This document shows positions 1 to 7,569 of a stretch of DNA of 64,000 nt, piece by piece (the stretch's first letter is position 1; each line of letters begins with the position of its first letter). Both the position numbers and the translations under genes were made by a program. The stretch spans positions 1 through 64,000 of the forward strand of contig CAZGLY010000008.1 in assembly GCA_964526675.1 (NCBI GenBank), written 5' to 3'. This DNA comes from CAZADA01 sp964526675. Lineage in GTDB: Bacteria; Pseudomonadota; Alphaproteobacteria; Caulobacterales; Maricaulaceae. The notes under the pieces were generated by a model, which worked only from the letters and a program-made list of their open reading frames with translations, was not told where the DNA came from and did no database searches.

Positions 1-71
1 GGGAGAGAGGATTCGAACCTCCGGCCCCCTGGTCCCAAACCAGGTGCGCTACCAGACTGCGCCACTCCCCG
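1..71 (-). tRNA. tRNA-Pro (anticodon TGG), 3' end cut by window edge
   Basis: The reverse strand folds as a tRNA: acceptor arm CGGGGAG, D-arm, an anticodon stem CCTGG/CCAGG around loop TTTGGGA (anticodon TGG at 37-35), and a T-arm with TTCGAAT. The last acceptor bases and discriminator lie beyond position 1, so the gene is partial only because the window ends. The anticodon reads proline codons. Confidence 0.93.
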
Positions 72-169
72 ACGCGTGTGTGAGTGGCGATACCGGCAGC
101 GCGCGGCCGCCGTCAATGGCCTCGACGCCGATCGCGTGACCGACCGCGCTCACAGGCCTGAGCGCGGCC

Positions 170-733
170 TTACTCGAGCGGCGCGTCGTTCGCGTCGAGG
201 GGCGCGTCGTCGCCGCCAACGCTCGGAGGCGACGACGGCGGCCCGAAGCGCAGCCGATCCCCCGGCTTCAACCCGATGGCGGCGGCGCGCCCGCCGGCGA
301 TCTCCCACACAAACCGCACCGGTTCCGGCGAGGGAATGGAACTCTCGTCATACGGCGTGGCGTCGGCGGAGACGCCCGCGACCTCCAAGTCCTTCGTCAC
401 CCAGACCAGATCGAGCGACGCGCAGGTGTTGCGCATAAAGAACGACCGCGGCGCGTCATCATCAAAAATGAACAGCATCGCCTCGTCGGCCGCCACAGCA
501 GGGCGAAACATCATGCCACGCGACTTTTGCGCCGGCGTGCGCGCGAGTTCCGTCGCGAAACGGTGCGCGCCGGTGTCCGTCGTGACCGTCATCAGGACAG
601 GCGGGCCAAAGCTGACGGGATCGGGAACCGGCGGCGGCGGGCACACGCGCTGCGCTGCCGCCGGGCTGGCGGCCAGCCCCAGAACGGACCAGGCGATCGT
701 GAGGGCGAGAGCCCAAAAGGACAGATGGCGCAT
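170..733 (-). CDS. DUF192 family secreted protein
   Basis: 187-residue protein with an N-terminal signal peptide (MRHLSFWALALTIAWS, cleavage probably after AAAQ near residue 28) followed by one DUF192 domain. Family marks are the RTPAQKSRGMMFRP stretch, a FIFDDDAPRSFFMRNT segment and the VWEIAGGRAAAIGLKPGD stretch near the C-terminus. The molecular role of DUF192 proteins is not established. I used the ATG at 733 because it begins the signal peptide; the upstream open frame has no such sequence. The gene lies 134 bases downstream of the dual cold-shock gene on the same strand, a pairing I recall from many alphaproteobacteria. It is probably exported to the periplasm. Confidence 0.85.
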   Translation of the reverse strand: MRHLSFWALALTIAWSVLGLAASPAAAQRVCPPPPVPDPVSFGPPVLMTVTTDTGAHRFATELARTPAQKSRGMMFRPAVAADEAMLFIFDDDAPRSFFMRNTCASLDLVWVTKDLEVAGVSADATPYDESSIPSPEPVRFVWEIAGGRAAAIGLKPGDRLRFGPPSSPPSVGGDDAPLDANDAPLE

Positions 734-867
734 GCAGGGCGTGCTAGCGCAGCAGGAGACAAAACACACGCCGAAAACGCACGACTGACGGTCGGCCGCT
801 CGCCCCCTCCATCGGCGCTGCGCATCCCGGCGTGTCGAAGCGTCCATAAGCGCACGAAGCGGACGTT

Positions 868-1434
868 TTAAAACGCCCGATCGCCGTGAGCGTCGCTGCG
901 CGCCTCCACCACAACTTCGCCCTTGGGCCCCCGACCACACCGCACCAACAGCGGTTGGCCCGGCTCAACATCATCCAACCCGCCGGAGCGCAGCGTTTCA
1001 ACGTGGATGAAAACGTCTCCGGCCATGTTCACCCGGTTGATGAAACCATAGCCTTTGACGCGATTGAACCACTTCACGGTGGCTGGCTCGAACGGACCCG
1101 CGGCCGTCTGGACCTGCCGGCGGGGGCGATCGCCCGGCTCACGCGCCGGCGTCTGATCCGCGGTGGTCTCGTCCACCTCGATGATCCGAAAGGCCTGCAG
1201 CCCTTTCGCCCGGCGGATGGCCTCACAGGTCACCGTCGCACCCTCCGGCGGCTCATCCCGGCCGGCGGCGCGCAAGCACGAAATGTGCAGAAGCACATCG
1301 CCCGTATCTCGCGCGTCGATGGGCGACAGAAATCCGTACCCCTTCACCGCGTCAAACCACTTCACACGTCCGCGCAGCGTCACGCGCTCTTCATTTGCCC
1401 CGCCTTGTTCCTCCGACGGGCCTGCCCAACTCAT
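868..1434 (-). CDS. Protein with two cold-shock domains
   Basis: 188-residue protein with two CspA-type OB-fold domains joined by a proline/arginine-rich linker. Domain 1 (about residues 18-85) has VKWFDAVKGYGFLSP and DVLLHIS; domain 2 (about 118-180) has VKWFNRVKGYGFI and DVFIHVE. These are RNP1- and RNP2-type nucleic-acid-binding motifs, so binding to single-stranded RNA or DNA is expected. The start at 1434 follows a GGAGAG ribosome site. Duplicated cold-shock proteins are typical of alphaproteobacteria. It shares a strand with the DUF192 gene and is divergent from the glutathione peroxidase gene. Confidence 0.88.
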   Translation of the reverse strand: MSWAGPSEEQGGANEERVTLRGRVKWFDAVKGYGFLSPIDARDTGDVLLHISCLRAAGRDEPPEGATVTCEAIRRAKGLQAFRIIEVDETTADQTPAREPGDRPRRQVQTAAGPFEPATVKWFNRVKGYGFINRVNMAGDVFIHVETLRSGGLDDVEPGQPLLVRCGRGPKGEVVVEARSDAHGDRAF

Positions 1435-1567
1435 GCCGCTCTCCGTCACACAGCGTTCTGGCGTTGCGCCATCAGCGCCCAACAACACCCACAAGATACC
1501 ACAAACTGCGGCGCGCGGCGCCAAAAAAGCGCGGATCGGTGATCCAAAAGCTGAATCACCACGTAGT

Positions 1568-1581
1568 AAAGTGATCACTTT
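1568..1581. promoter_or_regulatory. 14-bp perfect palindrome just before the gpx ribosome site
   Basis: AAAGTGATCACTTT is perfectly self-complementary and ends 4 bases before the GGAGG (1586-1590) of the glutathione peroxidase gene. A second, imperfect dyad GGATC-N3-GATCC is at 1533-1545. The position suggests an operator or leader element controlling gpx. The binding protein is unknown. Confidence 0.4.
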
Positions 1582-1595
1582 GTATGGAGGTCATC

Positions 1596-2174
1596 ATGCG
1601 CGTGCGTGCGCTCACCGCATTGCTAGTAGGGTTTTTGGGGACAACGGCGATGGCTGAACCTACCTCTTCGAATGCTGAAGCACATTCGTATTCATTTTCC
1701 GCAATTTCTGGGGGCGACCTGCAGCTTTCCGATTACGCGGGCAAGGTTCTGCTGGTGGTCAACACGGCCTCGCAGTGTGGTTTTACCGGACAATACGACG
1801 CACTACAGGACCTTTACGACCAGCATGCGGACAAAGGCCTGGTGGTATTGGGCGTGCCCTCCAACTCCTTCAACCAAGAATTGTCAACGGAAACTGACGT
1901 CAAAGATTTTTGCGAACAGCGGTTCGACTTGACGTTCCCGCTCACGGCGATCACGCCGGTCAAAGGCGAGAGCTCTCACCCGTTCTACAACTGGGTTCGC
2001 GAGACGACCGGCGAGCGTGGGTTCCCCGGTTGGAATTTCAACAAGGTCGTTATTGGCCGCGACGGCGCTCTGTTGGCCACCTATGGCGCCACGGCCAATC
2101 CACTTAAGCGCAATGCTTTGCAGAAAGATCTCGTCGCGACGGTCGAGAACGCGCTGACGGCGACGGCGTCTTAA
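1596..2174 (+). CDS. Glutathione peroxidase family protein, exported
   Basis: 192-residue thiol peroxidase of the GPx family. It reduces peroxides through a cysteine replacing selenocysteine, in NTASQCGFTGQY (about residues 56-67). The family motifs LGVPSNSFNQE and WNFNKVVIG (the GPx tryptophan and glutamine regions) are present. An N-terminal signal peptide (VRALTALLVGFLGTTAMA) points to the periplasm. I chose ATG 1596 because GGAGG lies 5 bases upstream; the in-frame ATG at 1584 has no ribosome site. A 14-bp palindrome sits directly upstream. Base composition of the first 150 codons is slightly lower in GC than the neighbours. Confidence 0.88.
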   Translation: MRVRALTALLVGFLGTTAMAEPTSSNAEAHSYSFSAISGGDLQLSDYAGKVLLVVNTASQCGFTGQYDALQDLYDQHADKGLVVLGVPSNSFNQELSTETDVKDFCEQRFDLTFPLTAITPVKGESSHPFYNWVRETTGERGFPGWNFNKVVIGRDGALLATYGATANPLKRNALQKDLVATVENALTATAS

Positions 2175-2310
2175 ACACCACTCGCAGCGGCGCGGCGTTC
2201 GCCCCTCTCAAGGTGCGGCGTCGCGCCCTCGCCGCTCACACAGCGTCAGGATCGCGATGCTGACCGATGGTCCTGGCCGACGAACGGACGATCCGTCATC
2301 GCCCGCGCGG

Positions 2311-2385
2311 TGGCACGCCCTAGGGGAATCGAACCCCTCTTTCCAGGTTGAAAACCTGGCGTCCTAACCGATAGACGAAGGGCGC
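2311..2385 (-). tRNA. tRNA-Glu (anticodon TTC)
   Basis: The reverse strand forms a full cloverleaf: acceptor GCGCCCT/AGGGCGT, D-arm, anticodon stem CCAGG/CCTGG with loop TTTTCAA (anticodon TTC at 2352-2350), and T-arm AGGGG/CCCCT with loop TTCGATT. The 3' CCA is encoded (2313-2311). Confidence 0.95.
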
Positions 2386-2472
2386 GCAGGTCGCGCGGTT
2401 CCGCGACGCGGCTGATACCCATATAGAGCGTGCGCGCGGGATGCAAGACGGTGTCCCGCGGCGGTTGGGGAG

Positions 2473-4248
2473 CTAGGCCTCCGCCGCGTCCTCAATCTCG
2501 ACGTCCACATAACGCCCGCGTCCCGCCTTCACGCGCATCGCCAAATGCACGCGCGCGCCGGGGCGCGCCAGCATGGAGCCAAGGTCGGTGTCGGCTGCGC
2601 GAAAGGCGATCGCGTCGAACCGACCGCCGTCGGCGTGCTCCACGCTCACGCGCAGATGGCCCGTCCCCACCTCGCGAGCGGCGCGGACCGTCAGATCCGC
2701 CGCCGCAAAGATCGGCTCGGGATTGCCTTGCCCAAACGGACCGGCTTGGGCCACGGCGTCGGCCAACGGGCGCGCGACGGCGCGTGCGCTGACGGCCGCA
2801 TCAATGCACAGCTCTGGCCGCGGCGCCGGACCCGCCTGATCGACCACGTCTCGAAGGAACTCCCGAAACGCAGCGACGTGTCCGGGATCCACCGAAAGGC
2901 CAGCGGCCATAGCGTGTCCGCCGCCGGACGCCAGCAGGCCGGCGCTGCGCGCCGCCGCGACGGCGGCCCCCAGATCCACCCCGGCGACCGATCGGCCCGA
3001 GCCCTTCGCCAATCCCAAGCCATCCTCCGGCAGAGCGATCACAAAGATCGGCCGGCCGTACCGTTCCTTGAGCCGGCCAGCGACCACGCCAATCACCCCC
3101 GGATGCCACCCCACGCCAGCCGCGACCAGGGTGCTGTCCTTAACCGCGTCTGGGTCGCCGTCGAGTTGGGCGACCGCCTCCTCGAACACCGCCTGCTCGA
3201 TCTCGCGACGCTGCTTGTTGAGGGCGTCCAGCTGGCGGGCGATCAACGCCGCATCGCCGGACGCGTCCGTGGACAACAAGCGCGCGCCAAGATCGGCCTT
3301 GCCGACCCGCCCGCCGGCGTTGATCCGGGGGCCATACACAAATCCGGCCGCGGTGACTGTGGCGCCGTCCCGCGCGCCCGCCACCTCGGCAAGCGCCGCC
3401 AAGCCCGGATTGGCTCCGCGCGCCATGACCTTCAAGCCTTGCGCGACGAGAGCACGGTTGACGCCGGTCAAGGAGACCACGTCGCACACCGTGCCCAGGG
3501 CCGCGAGATCCAGCCATTGCAGAAGATCGGGGGCCGGACGTTCATCCGTGAAGAAGCCGCGCCGCCGCCCCTCGCGATTGAGGGCCGCCAGCAGCACATA
3601 GGTGACGCCCGCCGCAGCCAGGTGGCCGCATCCGGAACCGCAGTCGGCGCGGTTCGGGTTGATCACCGCCGCCGCCGGCGGCGGATCAGCCATCTGATGA
3701 TGGTCCACGACGATCACATCAAGCCCCATCGCGGCGGCGGCGGCCAAAGGCTCGTGGGCGGTCGCGCCGCAATCCACGGTGATCACGACCTCCGCCCCGC
3801 GATCCTTCAGCGCGCGAAACGCCTCGGTTGAGGGGCCATATCCTTCGGCAATCCGATCAGGAACATAGAGCGCGCCCTTCACGCCGACCGCCCGCCACCA
3901 GCGCAGCAACAAGGCCGCGGACGTGGCGCCATCCACGTCATAGTCGGCGAAGACCGCCAAGGCCTGGCCAGCCTCGATCGCGTCGAGCACGCGCACCGCA
4001 GCGCGGTCCATGTCCGCGAAGCGGCTCGGGTCGGGAAAGTGGGCGCGCAGGCTCGGCGCCAAGAAGTCCGCCGCCGCATCGACGCTCACGCCGCGACTGA
4101 CCAACAGCCGCGCCAGGGCGTCCGGCAGATCGTGGACACGCGCCATCTCCGCCGTCTCGTGATCATCCGCCGGCCGGACGCGCCAGCGCCGGCCTTTTGC
4201 GGAGCAATCAACGCCGAAGAAGGCCGGTGAGTCCGTGTCGTCAAGCAT
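2473..4248 (-). CDS. recJ: Single-stranded-DNA-specific exonuclease RecJ
   Basis: About 591 residues. RecJ is a 5'-3' single-strand exonuclease acting in RecF-type recombination, mismatch repair and stalled-fork processing. DHH phosphoesterase motifs are present in order: FADYDVDGATS, VITVDCGA and IVVDHHQM, followed by NPNRADC. The DHHA1 motif GGGHAMAAGL follows (about residue 410-440) and a C-terminal OB-fold region completes the family length. The start at 4248 is chosen by protein alignment to the family. ATG 4290 (14 residues longer) is also possible, as neither has a strong ribosome site. The gene lies downstream of glpX on the same strand, with a CapA-like gene between them on the opposite strand. 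Confidence 0.9.
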   Translation of the reverse strand: MLDDTDSPAFFGVDCSAKGRRWRVRPADDHETAEMARVHDLPDALARLLVSRGVSVDAAADFLAPSLRAHFPDPSRFADMDRAAVRVLDAIEAGQALAVFADYDVDGATSAALLLRWWRAVGVKGALYVPDRIAEGYGPSTEAFRALKDRGAEVVITVDCGATAHEPLAAAAAMGLDVIVVDHHQMADPPPAAAVINPNRADCGSGCGHLAAAGVTYVLLAALNREGRRRGFFTDERPAPDLLQWLDLAALGTVCDVVSLTGVNRALVAQGLKVMARGANPGLAALAEVAGARDGATVTAAGFVYGPRINAGGRVGKADLGARLLSTDASGDAALIARQLDALNKQRREIEQAVFEEAVAQLDGDPDAVKDSTLVAAGVGWHPGVIGVVAGRLKERYGRPIFVIALPEDGLGLAKGSGRSVAGVDLGAAVAAARSAGLLASGGGHAMAAGLSVDPGHVAAFREFLRDVVDQAGPAPRPELCIDAAVSARAVARPLADAVAQAGPFGQGNPEPIFAAADLTVRAAREVGTGHLRVSVEHADGGRFDAIAFRAADTDLGSMLARPGARVHLAMRVKAGRGRYVDVEIEDAAEA

Positions 4249-4331
4249 GGTTGAACCATGGGTGATTCGTCGGCGGCCCGCGACGGTCATCGCTGTTCGC
4301 CATAGAGCGCCAGGACCGCTAGCATTGGCGC

Positions 4332-5444
4332 ATGCGATGGATCTGGGTCGTGTTTTTGGCGTTGCTCGGCGGGTGCGCGGCGAGCGGCGCCCGATCGTTC
4401 GACGTGGTGTTCGCCGGCGACACCGCGTTTGGCGAAAGCTATCAAGACGCGCGCCGCCGGCGCGGCCTCTCCGCACGCCTCTACGAACGCGGTGCCGACG
4501 CCATGATCGCGCCCTTCGCACGGCTGCTGCGCCGCGCGGACGTGGTGGTCGTCAACCTCGAAACGCCTCTGACGACCGAGCGCCAATCGCCTCTTGGGGG
4601 CGTCAAGCGCTGGATCCACTACGGGCGTCCGGATGAAACCACCGCCGCCCTCGCCCGCCATGGCGTCACCATCGCCTCGCTGGGCAACAACCACGCGTTC
4701 GATTTCGGCGCCGCCGGTTTGACCACGACCAACGCCGCCTTGATTGATGCGGGCATCACCCCGTGCGGAGCGGGCGCCGACGCGGAGGTCGCCGGCGCGC
4801 CCCGTGTCCGCGCGGCGCCGTCGGGGCGCGCTCTGATCGCCGTGGCGTGCGCCTTCGAACCGCGTCAGCAATACGCCGACCGCTACGACTGGTATGCGGG
4901 CCCCGCAACGCCGGGCGTGGCCGCGCTCGACCCTGCGGCGATGGCCGCGCGCCTGGGCGTGTTGAAAGCCGACGATCCCGCCCTCGTCACGGTCGCGTTC
5001 GTGCATTGGGGCGCCAACTACGACTGGGCGCGGGAGCGTCAGCGCGACGCGGCCCGCGCGTTGGCCGCGGCGGGCGTGGACATGGTGATCGGTCATGGCG
5101 CCCATCACGTGCAGGAAGTGGAGCGGATCGGCCAGACGTGGGTGGCCTACGGGCTGGGGAATTTTGTGTTCGGTTCGCCCGGGCGGACCGAAGCCATGGG
5201 CGCCCCGCCCTACAGCGTGGTCGCGCGCGTGCGCATCCGCCCGGACGATCCGTCGGATCTGGCGATCCGGCTTTACCCAATCGTCACCGACAACAAGCGC
5301 ACGGACTACCGGCCGCGTCCGGTCACCCGCGCCGAATTCGCCGACGTGATCGCGCTGCTGGGCGTCCACAGCCCTGATGTGATGGCGGCCGCGGAGACCG
5401 GCCGCGACCGTTACGGCCGGTTCATCGACCTCGCCGCGCCTTAG
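4332..5444 (+). CDS. CapA family (poly-gamma-glutamate synthesis type) lipoprotein
   Basis: 370-residue protein with a lipoprotein signal (lipobox LGGC, Cys15) and a CapA/PGA_cap metallophosphatase-like domain. Visible motifs are VVFAGDTAFG, VVNLETPLTT, SLGNNHAFDFG, FVHWGANYD and GHGAHHVQEVE, which supply the Asp, Asn and His residues expected of this metal-binding fold. CapA of Bacillus takes part in poly-gamma-glutamate capsule synthesis. No capB or capC neighbours are here, so the role in this organism is unknown. The gene is convergent with glpX, sharing 4 bases with it at the stop codons, and divergent from recJ. The ATG has no clear ribosome site. Confidence 0.85.
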   Translation: MRWIWVVFLALLGGCAASGARSFDVVFAGDTAFGESYQDARRRRGLSARLYERGADAMIAPFARLLRRADVVVVNLETPLTTERQSPLGGVKRWIHYGRPDETTAALARHGVTIASLGNNHAFDFGAAGLTTTNAALIDAGITPCGAGADAEVAGAPRVRAAPSGRALIAVACAFEPRQQYADRYDWYAGPATPGVAALDPAAMAARLGVLKADDPALVTVAFVHWGANYDWARERQRDAARALAAAGVDMVIGHGAHHVQEVERIGQTWVAYGLGNFVFGSPGRTEAMGAPPYSVVARVRIRPDDPSDLAIRLYPIVTDNKRTDYRPRPVTRAEFADVIALLGVHSPDVMAAAETGRDRYGRFIDLAAP

Positions 5445-6445
5445 ACGGGCAGCGTCGTGTAGAGCTCGCGATACCCCTCATCGAAGGAGGTCAGCAGCAT
5501 GGTGTGGGTGCTCGCGGTCTCATCATCCGCGACCACGCCATCGACCAGGAAGCCCTGGGTGACGCCCGTGGCGGCGAACACGATCCACTCCCCGCCCGCC
5601 AGCTCGTGGAGGTCGTAGATTCGATCGAGATCGGTCACGCCCACCCGCGCGGCGCGGGCTTTCTCATCATCGTTGCGAAACACCAGACGGCCTTGCATCT
5701 GACCGCCGACGCAGCGCAACGCCGCCGCCGCCAGCACGCCCTCCGGCGCGCCGCCGACGCCCATATACATATCGATCGGGTTTTCCGCCTGGGCGACATT
5801 GATGACGCCCGCCACATCGCCATCGGAGATGAGCGCCATGCGCGCTCCGGCCTCACGCAGCTCCGCGATAATCTCCTCGTGCCGGGGACGGTCCAAGGCG
5901 CAAACCGTGATGTCGGACACCGCGACGCCTTTGGCGTCCGCGACAGCCCGCGCGTTTTCCGCCGGCGAACGCTCCAAGCTCACGACACCGTCCGGCAGCC
6001 CTGGCCCCACGGCGATTTTCTGCATGTAGGTGTCCGGCGCGTGGAGCAGCCCGCCGCGCGGCGCCAGGGCGAGAACCGCCAACGCGTTGGGCATGCCTTT
6101 CGCCGTCAATGTCGTGCCTTCGAGCGGGTCCAGCGCGATGTCCACGCCGATGCGCGCATGGGCCGACGCGTCGGCGGCCCAGCCCGCTCCGACCTCTTCG
6201 CCGATGAACAGCATCGGCGCTTCGTCGCGTTCGCCTTCGCCGATGACAACCCGTCCCTGGATCGGCATGCCGTTGAGGCCCGAGCGCATGGCGTCGACGG
6301 CGGCTTGATCCGCGGCGTCGCTCTGCCCGCAGCCGGCGAGACGGGCGGCCGCCACGGCCGCGCGCTCAGCCACGCCGGCGGCCTCAAACGCCAGAGCCCG
6401 CAGCATGGCGTGGTCAAGATCGGAGATGGCGGCGACGTCGGTCAT
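5441..6445 (-). CDS. glpX: Class II fructose-1,6-bisphosphatase GlpX
   Basis: 334 residues. It hydrolyses fructose-1,6-bisphosphate (and, in some organisms, sedoheptulose-1,7-bisphosphate) in gluconeogenesis or the Calvin cycle. Family motifs: GQSDAADQAAVDAM, GEGERDEAPMLFIGE, DPLEGTTLTAKGM (metal and phosphate site) and MGVGGAPEGVLAAAAL. ATG 6445 follows GGGAG with 6-base spacing. Its end meets the CapA-like gene tail to tail. The nearby hydrogenase locus could make it part of lithoautotrophic metabolism, but no Calvin-cycle gene is in the window, so ordinary gluconeogenesis is just as likely. Confidence 0.93.
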   Translation of the reverse strand: MTDVAAISDLDHAMLRALAFEAAGVAERAAVAAARLAGCGQSDAADQAAVDAMRSGLNGMPIQGRVVIGEGERDEAPMLFIGEEVGAGWAADASAHARIGVDIALDPLEGTTLTAKGMPNALAVLALAPRGGLLHAPDTYMQKIAVGPGLPDGVVSLERSPAENARAVADAKGVAVSDITVCALDRPRHEEIIAELREAGARMALISDGDVAGVINVAQAENPIDMYMGVGGAPEGVLAAAALRCVGGQMQGRLVFRNDDEKARAARVGVTDLDRIYDLHELAGGEWIVFAATGVTQGFLVDGVVADDETASTHTMLLTSFDEGYRELYTTLPV

Positions 6446-6510
6446 GGCGGGCTCCCTTGGCGGCGCGGGGCGGCCACCGCCCCGGGGAGCGCTGTATCAT
6501 GCGTTGCGTT

Positions 6511-6527
6511 GAGAACAGACTGTTTTC
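6511..6527. promoter_or_regulatory. Near-perfect dyad upstream of glpX
   Basis: GAGAACAG-A-CTGTTTTC is an inverted repeat with 8-base arms and one mismatch, 66-82 bases upstream of the glpX start codon, in a locally AT-richer segment. It may be an operator for glpX. It does not match the alphaproteobacterial LexA pattern. Confidence 0.3.
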
Positions 6528-6572
6528 CCGACCAGCGCGCGCCGCGACGGGCGCCGGCCGCGCAACCTCGCC

Positions 6573-7151
6573 TTAGTGGTCGGTCAAGCCCCACGAGCGG
6601 GCGCGCAAAGTGGCGACCACCGTGGCGCCGAGCGCATGCAACACCGCGGTGCCGGCCAGAACGCCAGCGAGATAGGTGGTCCACGCCGCGCCCGCCGAAA
6701 CAGCCGCGCCGTGCGCCCAACCATGGCCGAACGCGATCGCGCCGCACGCGAGGAACGCCAACGCGCCTGGAACCCGACGCCCGGCGACCACCGCCGCCAC
6801 AAGCGCGACGGCTGAGAGCGCAAGCACCATGTCCACGCCCGCGGGAACGACCTGTCCGACCCCCGCGACGACGCCCCACGCCATCACGGTCAAGAACACG
6901 CCGGGAAGCGCCCAAAGCGCCGCGCCGCCGCGCCGCGCTGCAAGCGCTCCGACCGCGACCAACGCCAACAAGTGATCGACGCCGGAGAACGGGTGGGCGA
7001 GCCCCGCGGCGAAGCCGGTGACTTCGGTCGCGGCGGGCCCATGATGAGCGAAAGCAGGACCCGCGACGCCCACAAGCGCGATCACCGCCGCGGCGGTGCG
7101 TGCGGAGACCATGCGCGCCAGGGGCGCTTGTCCTTTGGCCATGCGTGTCAT
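6573..7151 (-). CDS. hupE: HupE/UreJ family nickel permease-like membrane protein
   Basis: 192 residues with a signal peptide (to about AFAHH) and about six hydrophobic segments. Both family signatures are present: HPFSGVDHLLALVAVG after the signal peptide and GHGWAHG in the C-terminal half. HupE proteins accompany uptake hydrogenases and are thought to bring nickel into the cell for the active site. ATG 7151 follows GGGGAGGAG. The gene faces away from hupS across a 418-base intergenic region, so the two probably share regulation. Confidence 0.9.
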   Translation of the reverse strand: MTRMAKGQAPLARMVSARTAAAVIALVGVAGPAFAHHGPAATEVTGFAAGLAHPFSGVDHLLALVAVGALAARRGGAALWALPGVFLTVMAWGVVAGVGQVVPAGVDMVLALSAVALVAAVVAGRRVPGALAFLACGAIAFGHGWAHGAAVSAGAAWTTYLAGVLAGTAVLHALGATVVATLRARSWGLTDH

Positions 7152-7347
7152 CGTCTCCTCCCCGATCGTTCTTATGCGCCGCGCCGAGCACGCGCGGCGA
7201 TCCAAACCCGTGATCGCACGCCCCAAGAGCGCGCCTGCACAACGTCGCCGCTGAAGACGGTCCGGCGGCGGTCCTGGCGTGACAAGAGCGCGTTTCGTCA
7301 CACGGCGCGCCCACAGTCGTCGCATGCGAGCGTATGGCGTCGACGCG

Positions 7348-7368
7348 TTTGGCGTCCATGGCGCCAAA
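7348..7368. promoter_or_regulatory. Inverted repeat in the hupE-hupS intergenic region
   Basis: Perfect 7-base arms TTTGGCG and CGCCAAA separated by TCCATGG. It lies 197-217 bases before hupE and 202-222 before hupS, about midway. It is a candidate activator or operator site; the protein is unknown. Confidence 0.4.
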
Positions 7369-7441
7369 GTCCTGCGTCGGATGGGCGCATAGGGAGACTA
7401 AGCGCAAACGCATACACTCGCGTCACAATGAAAGTGTGGAT

Positions 7442-7460
7442 GTGGGCCAATGCAGCCCAC
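7442..7460. promoter_or_regulatory. Second inverted repeat upstream of hupS
   Basis: Perfect 6-base arms GTGGGC and GCCCAC separated by 7 bases, 110-128 bases upstream of hupS. It has the same 7-base spacer as the larger dyad at 7348-7368. Chance is not excluded in such GC-rich DNA. Confidence 0.3.
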
Positions 7461-7569
7461 GCCGTCATGTGGGAGGGGCGCGCCACAATACTGGCGTAGG
7501 CCGGCGCAGTTGCGTCTTATTCTCTTTCGCAGGGGGCGGTCATCTGGGTCCACACGTGAGCGGGAGCCG

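Larger units (their letters stand above)
7152..7569. promoter_or_regulatory. Divergent hupE/hupS control region
   Basis: 418 bases without a convincing gene. It holds two inverted repeats with 7-base spacers (7348-7368 and 7442-7460). Promoters for hupE (leftward) and hupS (rightward) must lie here, but I cannot assign -35/-10 boxes. A sigma-54-like GG/GC pair near 7499-7514 has the wrong spacing by one base. No HupR/HoxA-type regulator gene is in the window. Confidence 0.5.

Noticed and set aside
6511..6527. LexA box upstream of glpX
   Set aside because: The dyad has only one GAAC element; the GAAC-N7-GAAC or GTTC-N7-GTTC pattern of alphaproteobacterial LexA is missing.
7495..7520. Sigma-54 promoter for hupS
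   Set aside because: A GG and a GC doublet are present but are 11 bases apart instead of 10, and the consensus flanks are poor.
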